Positions 57,607-64,000 of a stretch of 64,000 nt of DNA are shown one piece after another. The stretch comes from Desulfoluna butyratoxydans (GTDB lineage: Bacteria > Desulfobacterota > Desulfobacteria > Desulfobacterales > Desulfolunaceae), in assembly GCF_900699765.1 (NCBI RefSeq), contig NZ_CAADHO010000008.1:214104-278103 (forward strand). Reading direction: 5' to 3'. The notes beneath the pieces were generated by a model. The model was not told the DNA's origin, did no database searches, and worked only from the letters and a program-made list of their open reading frames with translations. Made by a program: the position numbers and the translations under genes. Each line of letters begins with the position of its first letter. Position 1 is the first letter of the stretch.

Positions 57607-60342
57607 ATGGGCTTTCGCATCACCATGGATATCGCCAAGGGTGCCTTGGCAACCGCCGGACGGGGCATGTCGGTCAACGGCCACAACATCGCCAACGTGG
57701 ACACCCCGGGCTACAGCCGACAGACCGAGACCATCACCACCAACCGGCCTTACACCATCGGCAGCACCCAGCTCGGCACCGGCGCCACCTTGGAGCACGT
57801 CAACCGTCACTGTGACCAGCGCCTGGAAGAGCGCCTGGCTGACCAGAAGTCCAAGTTTGCCACCTACGACGAGGCCATTGTCTACATCGACAACTTAGAG
57901 GCCCTTTTCAACGTGGACTCGGACCACCACCTGGGCAGCCTCATGAGCGAGTTCTGGCAAGGGTGGCACGAGGTGGCCAACCACCCGGACGACCCTTCGG
58001 CCCGCTCCGTGCTGCTGGAGTCCGCCACCAACCTTTCCGGCCAGTTCAACACCCTGTCCAACGACCTCACCCGCCTGGAGACAAACGTCGGCCAGGACAT
58101 CGACGCCGCCGTGGACCGGGTGAACACCATCCTGGGAAAGATTGCCAAGCTCAACACCGAGATCTTCATCACCGAGTCCACCCGCCCGGCCAACGACCAG
58201 CGGGACGTGCGGGGCCAGCTCGTCACCGAGCTCTCCGAGTTCCTCAACGTCAACACCGTGGAGCAGCCCACGGGTTACCTCTCCATCATGACGAGCAACG
58301 GCTACCCCCTGGTGGTGGGCAACCGATCATACGACCTCACCAGCAACCGGGGAAGCGTGGGCTGGGAGACCTCGGCCGGGGGCATCGTGGACGTCTCCCG
58401 GGCCATCACCCACGGCAAGCTGGGGGGATGGCTCATGGTGAAGGACGACATCTTAGCCGAGGTGAACCAGAACCTGGACGCCCTGGCCAAGGAGGTGGTC
58501 TGGCGCGTCAACAAGGTCCACAGCCAGGGCGTGGGCACCAGCTACCACGAGACCGCCGTGACCTCCTCCGAGGCCCCGTCCGGCGGCAAGCTCTACAACC
58601 TGGCCTACGGCGACCGCATCGACTATGACGGAGGCTTGAAGGTCTGGACGAAGAAGCTCAACAGCCCCGATCCAGCCACGGCCGTGGAGGTGGATACCGG
58701 CATCTCCACCACCACCCCGTCCAATTTTACGGGAAGCGCCATGCCCATGAGTCGCTACCGCATCACCGTGGAGCAGGGCGGCACCGTGGGCCCGGGATCC
58801 GACGACCCCATCCTCCGATGGGAACGCCTGGGGGCTGACGACACCCCCGTGGCCATGGGCCGGTTTGCCGTCACCGATACCAACAGCTTCACCACCACGC
58901 CCCCGGTGGAGGGCATCGGCTTTGACATCGGCAAAGGACGCCTGGTGGCGGGCAACGTCTTTGAGTTCAACACCTCGGAGACCGGTGCCCCCAACCCCGT
59001 TGAGTTGCGGGGCGTTCCCGAAGGCCGGGCCCGCTGCGCCGAAGACCGCTACACCTTAACGGTCATCGAAGGGGGCGGTTCCATCGAAAACGTCTCCCGG
59101 GACAATCCCATGGTCCTGGAGTGGAAAAACAGCACCGGCATCGGCACCATTCGCATCCAAGAGCCCGAAGAGGCCCGATTTGACGTGGACGGCATGACCC
59201 TCTCCATCGACAAGGGCACCCTGATGAACGGGGACAGCTTCGTCATCAAGACCGGCCCCGAAGGCCAGCCCCTGGACCTCGACGGAAACACCACCTCGGA
59301 ACAGAAGTCCTCCTGGCACTGGACCACCGATTCCCTGGCCGATCAGTTCAACCGCCAGGCCATGGACGCGGGCGTGGGCCTTAAGGCCTTTATCAGCCAC
59401 ACGGGCAACTTTGAGCTTCGGCCCGACTTCGGCGTGGCCTTTGCCTTCTCGGACAGCACGGCCCGGGACGGCGGCGTGGCAGCGGCCCTGGGCCTCAACA
59501 CCTTCTTCAAGGGCCAGGACGCGGCCACCATCGACATCGCCGAGCTGGTGAAAGACCCCTCCAACATCGCCGCGGCACGGGTTCGGGGCGCAGGGGCCGA
59601 TGCCATCTCCAGCAACCTGCACGTCACCAACCCGGAGGTGCGCCCCATTGAGATCGGCACCACGGGCGGCCCGGCCGTCCTCTACTTCGAAGAAGACGAC
59701 GTGCCCAAGGCCATCACCGTGGATCCCCGCATCCTCACCTCCCGGGGGGACCTCCACACCCTGGCCCACGACATGGAAGAGGCCATGAACGCCGCCTCCA
59801 ACTTAAGCAGCCCCTACAAGGTGCGCTACGTGGAGAATGAAAACCGCTTTGAGTTCTCGGAAAACGACGGATCGCCCCTGCAGCAGCTCACCCTGAGGTG
59901 GGACCGTTCCCCTGCCCTGGCCGAGCTCACGGGTTTCCGCCCCGAGCCCGAGACCTTTGTGCCCGCAGCCGGTGACTACGGCAAGATCAACAACGAAAAC
60001 GCCCTGATCATGGCGGACATGCAGCACGTGGAGAACACCATGCCCCACTACGCCTACTCCCGGGACCGCGGGGCCGTGGCCGAAAGCCTCACCACCACCC
60101 CGGACGGCTTCTACCGGGACATGCTGGGCTCCATCGGGGTGAGGGCGTCGAGCTTCAGGAAAGAAAAGGAGATGGGGGGCATGATGGTGGAAAAGCTCTC
60201 GGATATCCGGGATTCGGTCTCCGGGGTCTCGGTGGACGAAGAGCTGGTGCGCATGCTTGCTCACCAGCAGGCCTACCAGGCGGCGTCCAAGCTCATCACC
60301 ACCAGCGATGAGATGCTGCAGACGTTGTTGAATATGAGATAA
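57607..60342 (+). CDS. flgK: Hook-filament junction protein FlgK, with a large central insertion
   Basis: A 911-residue FlgK. The N-terminal signature (SVNGHNIANVDTPGYSRQTET, then GATLEHVNRHCDQRLEERLA) and C-terminal part (GVSVDEELVRMLAHQQAYQAA, SKLITTSDEMLQTLLNM) are clear. Ordinary FlgK is about 460-690 residues. The extra roughly 300 residues lie in the middle, about 330-740, with repeated beta-rich units (DNPMVLEWKNSTGIGTIRIQ, DDPILRWERLGADDTP), probably surface-exposed domains. It lies between flgN and flgL. Confidence 0.92.
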   Translation: MGFRITMDIAKGALATAGRGMSVNGHNIANVDTPGYSRQTETITTNRPYTIGSTQLGTGATLEHVNRHCDQRLEERLADQKSKFATYDEAIVYIDNLEALFNVDSDHHLGSLMSEFWQGWHEVANHPDDPSARSVLLESATNLSGQFNTLSNDLTRLETNVGQDIDAAVDRVNTILGKIAKLNTEIFITESTRPANDQRDVRGQLVTELSEFLNVNTVEQPTGYLSIMTSNGYPLVVGNRSYDLTSNRGSVGWETSAGGIVDVSRAITHGKLGGWLMVKDDILAEVNQNLDALAKEVVWRVNKVHSQGVGTSYHETAVTSSEAPSGGKLYNLAYGDRIDYDGGLKVWTKKLNSPDPATAVEVDTGISTTTPSNFTGSAMPMSRYRITVEQGGTVGPGSDDPILRWERLGADDTPVAMGRFAVTDTNSFTTTPPVEGIGFDIGKGRLVAGNVFEFNTSETGAPNPVELRGVPEGRARCAEDRYTLTVIEGGGSIENVSRDNPMVLEWKNSTGIGTIRIQEPEEARFDVDGMTLSIDKGTLMNGDSFVIKTGPEGQPLDLDGNTTSEQKSSWHWTTDSLADQFNRQAMDAGVGLKAFISHTGNFELRPDFGVAFAFSDSTARDGGVAAALGLNTFFKGQDAATIDIAELVKDPSNIAAARVRGAGADAISSNLHVTNPEVRPIEIGTTGGPAVLYFEEDDVPKAITVDPRILTSRGDLHTLAHDMEEAMNAASNLSSPYKVRYVENENRFEFSENDGSPLQQLTLRWDRSPALAELTGFRPEPETFVPAAGDYGKINNENALIMADMQHVENTMPHYAYSRDRGAVAESLTTTPDGFYRDMLGSIGVRASSFRKEKEMGGMMVEKLSDIRDSVSGVSVDEELVRMLAHQQAYQAASKLITTSDEMLQTLLNMR

Positions 60343-60666
60343 GAGGGGCTAAGGGCTAAGGGCTAAGGGCTAAGGGCTAAGGGCTAAGGGCTAAGGGCTA
60401 AGGAAACATGCAAAGATGAAAGAGTGGCGTCAACCAAATTTCATTGTTACAGAGCCCTTCAGTCAAATGGAGCGAAGCGACTCCACGGCCATTCGCCTTT
60501 TGCCCTTGAACCCTTTTGCCTTTACCAAATCTCAGGTTTCAGGCCCCCTTTGCCGATACCAACTGTACTTGATATGGTTAAACCAGAGTTCCTTCGCCTT
60601 GTGCGGCTTTACACGGGAGACGAGCTTCCGTCCGGCGGCAGGGCCCATTCGTGATGAGTGTGATGC
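60343..60666. other. Intergenic region between flgK and flgL with a heptamer array
   Basis: A 324-bp gap, unusually long for two genes that are normally adjacent. It holds the heptamer repeat (60346-60401) and about 265 bp of AT-richer DNA with no gene. No clear sigma-28 or sigma-54 promoter was found. The flgL ribosome site is weak. Confidence 0.55.
60346..60401 (+). repeat. Tandem heptamer repeat, eight perfect GGGCTAA units
   Basis: Eight exact 7-bp units start at 60346, three bases after the flgK stop codon. The unit is the reverse complement of TTAGCCC units at 5870-5900. A length change would alter spacing between flgK and flgL but not a reading frame. Confidence 0.95.
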
Positions 60667-61956
60667 ATGCGGGTAGCAACCTCGACCCTCTACAACCAGT
60701 CCAAAGAGCAGATCAGCCGGAAGAACCGGGAGGTGCTCGACAAAAACTCCCTGATCTCCTCGGGCAAGCGGATCAGAAAGCTCTCCGACGCCCCCGTGGA
60801 TGCCAGCCGTGTGGCCGCCCTGAAGACCAACATGAGCGACCTCACCCAGCTCCAGCGCAACGTGGACACCGGCACCCTGTGGCTTGAGGGCAGCGAGGAG
60901 TCTCTGGTGCGGGTGCGGGACAAGATTGACAGGGCAAAAGAGATCGCCATTTCCATGGTCAACGGCATCGCCAACCACGACGATCTGCAGACCGCGGCCC
61001 TGGAGGTGGATGGCCTCATCAAAGGCGTCCTGGACCAGTCCAACACCCGCATCGACGGCCAGTACATCTTCTCCGGGACCCGAAGCGACACACGGCCCTT
61101 CCGGGCAGACAACGAGGACTCGCCCAACACCATCGCCTACCGTGGCAACGCCACCCCCTTTCGCGTCAAGATCGGACCACAGTCCGACATGGTGGTGGGC
61201 TTTGCCGGGGAAGAGGTCTTCTCCTCGGACACGGCCACCATCGACGAGACCAACAACTGCCTCGATTTCACCGAAAAACGGGCCGGAGCAGCGGTTGGTG
61301 AAGAGACCGTCCTCACCGCCCTGGTGGACCCGGGTACCTACTCTCGCCAGGGCCTGGCCCACGCCGTGGAGATGGCCATGGAACGGGCCTCGGCAGACAG
61401 GGGAGAAGGGGCCGACTACCGCGTCTCCTGGAACGAGTCCGAACAGACCTTCACCATCGCCGAAGAAGACGGCCTGGACCCGGCCAAGCTCGACAGGGTC
61501 TCCGTCCTGTTCCGCACCGGTGAAAACCGGCACCAGTCCGTGGGGGCCTTCATGGGATTTTCCACCGACGACATCGCCACCGAGCCCTCCCGCCAGCCCC
61601 TGGTGAGCCGACGGGGTGTCCAGTGGGGTGTCTTCAACTCCCTGTTCGAGCTCCGAGCCGCCCTGAACAGCAACGACAAAGAGGGTCTCCACCAGTCCAT
61701 CTCCCGGCTGGCCGCAGACCACAACAACATCCTGAGCTCCATCTCGGAAGCCGGGGTACGGGCCGGTCGCCTGGACACAAGGCACGACCTTATCAAGGAT
61801 CTCAACATCAGCCAGGACGCCACCCGCTCCAAGTTGGAAGACACCGACGTGGTGCGGGCCATCTCCGATCTCAAGCTCAAGCAGTTCGGGTATGAGTCGG
61901 CCCTGGCCTCGACTTCACGGCTCCTCAACACGAGTCTGTTGAACTACCTAAAATAA
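60667..61956 (+). CDS. flgL: Hook-filament junction protein FlgL
   Basis: A 429-residue FlgL with a flagellin-like start (MRVATSTLYNQSKEQISRKN, LISSGKRIRKLSDAPVDASR) and a flagellin-like C-terminus (SDLKLKQFGYESALASTSRL, then LNTSLLNYLK). The typical FGxxxxTxPF-like segment appears as GQYIFSGTRSDTRPF. It is longer than the 300-residue enteric form because of a central beta-rich insertion (about 150-330). The start codon is supported by homology rather than by a ribosome site. Confidence 0.92.
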   Translation: MRVATSTLYNQSKEQISRKNREVLDKNSLISSGKRIRKLSDAPVDASRVAALKTNMSDLTQLQRNVDTGTLWLEGSEESLVRVRDKIDRAKEIAISMVNGIANHDDLQTAALEVDGLIKGVLDQSNTRIDGQYIFSGTRSDTRPFRADNEDSPNTIAYRGNATPFRVKIGPQSDMVVGFAGEEVFSSDTATIDETNNCLDFTEKRAGAAVGEETVLTALVDPGTYSRQGLAHAVEMAMERASADRGEGADYRVSWNESEQTFTIAEEDGLDPAKLDRVSVLFRTGENRHQSVGAFMGFSTDDIATEPSRQPLVSRRGVQWGVFNSLFELRAALNSNDKEGLHQSISRLAADHNNILSSISEAGVRAGRLDTRHDLIKDLNISQDATRSKLEDTDVVRAISDLKLKQFGYESALASTSRLLNTSLLNYLK

Positions 61957-61992
61957 CGGAAACGATCGAGACCCAAGATTAGGAAACACCGG

Positions 61993-62325
61993 ATGCTCAT
62001 ACTGACACGAAAACCGGGCGAGAAAGTCCGTATCGGTGACGACATCATCATCCACGTGGTGGAAATCGGCAAAGGAAACGTCCGCATCGGGGTGGAAGCA
62101 CCCAAGGACGTGTCCATCATGCGCGATGAAGTGGTGGAACGCATTGAAGAAGAGAACTTACAGGCCGCCAAGCGAAACAGGAACACCCTGGTCCATGCGG
62201 CGTCCCTGCTGAAAAACAAAACGATGATGAAGAGCGGGGACGTGCCCACGGGCAAACCCGCGGCAAGAAGACGAAGAGTGGTAACCCCCAAGCAACCGCT
62301 GAAGGGCGACTCAAACAAGGAGTAA
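61993..62325 (+). CDS. csrA: Carbon storage regulator CsrA with a long C-terminal tail
   Basis: A 110-residue protein. Residues 1-62 are a full CsrA (MLILTRKPGEKVRIGDDIII, VRIGVEAPKDVSIMRDEVV). The remaining 48 residues are basic and low-complexity (KPAARRRRVV), while usual CsrA is about 55-80 residues. CsrA binds GGA motifs in mRNA, above all near ribosome sites; with FliW it controls flagellin translation. The AGGAAACACCGGATG stretch at its own start holds two GGA motifs, which would allow self-repression. The next gene is fliW. Confidence 0.92.
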   Translation: MLILTRKPGEKVRIGDDIIIHVVEIGKGNVRIGVEAPKDVSIMRDEVVERIEEENLQAAKRNRNTLVHAASLLKNKTMMKSGDVPTGKPAARRRRVVTPKQPLKGDSNKE

Positions 62326-62329
62326 CACG

Positions 62330-62782
62330 TTGATCATTCCTACCCTGCAATTCGGTTCCGTTGACATTGAGGATGAAAAAATCATCTCCATGCCCAAAGG
62401 CATGCCAGGCTTCCCCGGAAAAGAGAAGTTTATCCTCCTCTCCCACGAAGAGATCGACCCCATCCTCTCCTTTCAGTGCGTGGACGACCCAGACCTGGCC
62501 TTCGCCCTCATGGACCCCTTCCTCTTTATGGGAGACTACACCGTCGATCTGGACGCCGCCGTCCGGGACATGGCCTGGGAGGTGGAAAAGCCCGAAGAGC
62601 TCTTCCTCTACACCATTATCAACGCCAGCAGCGACCGCCCCGAGGAGATCACCGCCAACCTGGCTGGCCCCCTCCTCGTCCACACCGGCATCAACGAAGC
62701 CGTGCAGCTGGTGGTCACAGATGACCGCTACCCCCACAAGCACCCGATCTTTGCGGCGGAAGAAGAGCGGGCCGAGGGGTAA
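62330..62782 (+). CDS. fliW: Flagellar assembly factor FliW
   Basis: A 150-residue FliW (FGSVDIEDEKIISMPKGMPG, FPGKEKFILLS, ANLAGPLLVHTGINEAVQLV). FliW binds either flagellin or CsrA and so releases CsrA control of flagellin mRNA as filament growth needs it. TTG at 62330 has AAGGAGTAACACG upstream and is the family start. It is the last gene of the flagellar block in the window. A hairpin of repeat D follows. Confidence 0.93.
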   Translation: MIIPTLQFGSVDIEDEKIISMPKGMPGFPGKEKFILLSHEEIDPILSFQCVDDPDLAFALMDPFLFMGDYTVDLDAAVRDMAWEVEKPEELFLYTIINASSDRPEEITANLAGPLLVHTGINEAVQLVVTDDRYPHKHPIFAAEEERAEG

Positions 62783-62789
62783 ACATATC

Positions 62790-62832
62790 AGGGTGCGGCT
62801 CCCGCACCGCCAGACATAACGCGAGCCACCGG
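62790..62832 (+). repeat. Short dispersed repeat D, copy 1 (starts with a strong hairpin)
   Basis: It begins with GGTGCGG-CTC-CCGCACC (62791-62807), 8 bp after the fliW stop, then ACATAACGCGAGCCACCGG. The same order occurs at 62979-63020. No T-run follows, so any terminator role is weak. Confidence 0.65.
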
Positions 62833-62874
62833 CTGTTGCTTCCCATGCCACCTCGCGTCACCTCGAGCGCCCAT

Positions 62875-62913
62875 CGGTGCGCACGGCGCACCCTACGAAA
62901 CACCGGTCCTTCG
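62875..62913 (+). repeat. Short dispersed repeat C, copy 1
   Basis: A 39-bp element beginning CGGTGCGCACGGCGCACCC matches 63842-63880 with two differences in the same orientation. It contains the palindrome GGTGCGCACGGCGCACC. Confidence 0.75.
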
Positions 62914-62978
62914 CGACCATCATGGCATGGGAACCGTTGCTTTCAGCCCAACCGGCATCCACCGGATTGCGAAGCGTT

Positions 62979-63020
62979 GGGTGCGGCCCCCGCATCACCT
63001 GACGTAACGCGGGCCACCGG
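62979..63020 (+). repeat. Short dispersed repeat D, copy 2
   Basis: GGGTGCGGCCCCCGCATCACC followed here by GACGTAACGCGGGCCACCGG resembles copy 1 in order and spacing (split to show the two blocks). It lies between fliW and yaaA. Confidence 0.6.
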
Positions 63021-63045
63021 AGTTTCTCATGTTTGTCGGTACGCA

Positions 63046-63816
63046 TCACCCCTTGCCGCCAGCGTCCCGCACAAACACCAAACTGTTCTCCGTTGAGAGC
63101 CCCTGGTCAAGCCGGTACCCGCTTCCATCAAACCCCTTGACCTCCGCCACGTCGGCAATACGGTTTTCGATGATCCACCGGGCCATGGCTCCCCTGGCCC
63201 GTTTGGCATGGATGGCAACGGCCTTAAGGGTATCTCCGGACCTCTCTTTAAACGCCACGTCCACAAACCGGCCCTCTTTACGAATCGCCTTTTTGTCCAC
63301 GGCCTTGGCGTACTCCCCGGAGGCAAGGTTCAACAACGCCCCTCCCGAGGGCATCAGCGCCGCAAGGTGCTCGGTGACGACCTGTTTCCACCACCCGGAG
63401 AGCACACCGAATCCCGGAAGGGAGAGCCCCATCTCCAGGCGATACGGTTCCACGCCGGTCATGGGGGACAGAGCCCCGTAAAGGCCCGAAAGAATCCGCA
63501 GCTGCCCTTGGGCCCAGGCCACATCTTCGGCAGAAAGGCTCTCGGCATCCAGCCCCTGATAAGCATCCCCCTGGTAGGCAAAAAGTGCCGGGGTCCCTTC
63601 GGCACCAAAGGTAAAACCCTGAAATCGCTGCACCGTATTCTCGGCAATTCCGTCGCTTACCTTCATCAGCGATTTCATCTCCTCCACGGAATAACCGCGC
63701 AACGCCTCAACCAGTTCCCGGGTCATCTCCCCATAAAAAGAGGATTTCGCCTCACCTGCCCACGCCGGAGCGCCAGACTCCATCCGTTTTGCCGGTGCGA
63801 GAATCGTGATCATCAT
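63046..63816 (-). CDS. yaaA: YaaA-family peroxide stress protein
   Basis: A 256-residue YaaA/UPF0246 protein. Diagnostic parts are the start ITILAPAKRM, RILSGLYGALSPMTGVEPYRL and LNLASGEYAKAVDKKAI. In E. coli YaaA lowers free iron and protects DNA during peroxide stress. The start at 63816 has AAGGAGACAAGGT upstream; the longer frame to 63870 runs into repeat C and is rejected. The gene is isolated. Confidence 0.9.
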   Translation of the reverse strand: MMITILAPAKRMESGAPAWAGEAKSSFYGEMTRELVEALRGYSVEEMKSLMKVSDGIAENTVQRFQGFTFGAEGTPALFAYQGDAYQGLDAESLSAEDVAWAQGQLRILSGLYGALSPMTGVEPYRLEMGLSLPGFGVLSGWWKQVVTEHLAALMPSGGALLNLASGEYAKAVDKKAIRKEGRFVDVAFKERSGDTLKAVAIHAKRARGAMARWIIENRIADVAEVKGFDGSGYRLDQGLSTENSLVFVRDAGGKG

Positions 63817-63841
63817 ACCTTGTCTCCTTATCAAAAATCTT

Positions 63842-63880
63842 CGGTGCGCACGGCGCACCCTACGCAACACCGGGCCTTCG
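63842..63880 (+). repeat. Short dispersed repeat C, copy 2
   Basis: Direct copy of 62875-62913 with two differences. It lies just upstream of yaaA, about 26 bp before the start codon, so it may overlap its promoter. Confidence 0.75.
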
Positions 63881-63955
63881 TTACCCCCTGTGTCAGGGTA
63901 GTTGTCGCCTCGTATGAAATTGTATAAAACAAAGCGGGGCGGATTTGGAAAAGTT

Positions 63956-64000
63956 ATGAATCACTATTCCCCAGCATACAAGGCAGAGCTCATTCAACGT
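63956..64000 (+). CDS. Possible start of an IS3-type transposase (15 codons, cut by window edge)
   Basis: The codons read MNHYSPAYKAELIQR, similar to the helix-turn-helix start of IS3-family OrfA proteins (MxxYSxxFKxxxI). No inverted repeat of an insertion sequence was identified. The evidence is very short. Confidence 0.35.
   Translation, partial: MNHYSPAYKAELIQR

Noticed and set aside
60346..60401. CRISPR array or telomere repeat
   Set aside because: Units are 7 bp with no spacers, and the array is internal to a chromosome-like region.

Overview
The window is GC-rich bacterial DNA with short intergenic gaps, many 1-13 bp gene overlaps and frequent GTG or TTG starts. A complete type II secretion operon, flagellar rod and hook-junction genes under a sigma-54-type promoter, an extracellular contractile injection cluster and a fatty-acid oxidation set together suggest a Gram-negative, motile Desulfobacterota-like bacterium. 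That placement is inferred from gene content. No rRNA, tRNA or CRISPR array was seen.

Layout. 1-3.4 kb: the start of a gspB-like gene, gspA and an acyl-CoA synthetase (minus strand). 4.3-10.7 kb: an SDR/DUF2867 protein, a FadH-like Fe-S flavoenzyme, an ECH1-like dienoyl-CoA isomerase and a membrane-anchored EEP-family hydrolase. The synthetase, reductase and isomerase would together activate and degrade unsaturated acyl chains.

11.0-33.4 kb: a one-direction extracellular contractile injection system (eCIS). It encodes sheath, tube, baseplate-hub chaperone, a proline-rich protein, DUF4255 cap, AAA+ ATPase, split Pvc7-like and split Pvc8-like (gpD/gpV) proteins, gp25, gpJ, gpI fused to beta-propeller-like repeats, fibre-like proteins including a DUF6519 protein and two paralogues, a DUF4157 metallopeptidase and an Lgt-like membrane protein. 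A near-consensus promoter with an overlapping palindrome lies upstream. Three non-coding breaks inside the cluster hold repeats; one pair is inverted and brackets two baseplate-region genes. No tape measure or PAAR tip was recognised.

33.6-35.6 kb: a HEAT-repeat membrane protein and a CPBP protease. 35.9-39.7 kb: gspF and a DUF748 protein (plus strand). 39.8-52.2 kb: the main type II secretion operon on the minus strand, gspG-H-I-J-K-L-M-N-C-D-E, followed by a YidD-domain and a TPR protein. Secretion genes thus sit in three places around the eCIS.

52.8-62.8 kb: flgF-flgG-flgA-flgI-flgJ-flgN-flgK-flgL-csrA-fliW on the plus strand, without flgH. The right edge has short dispersed repeats, yaaA, and 15 codons that resemble the start of a transposase.
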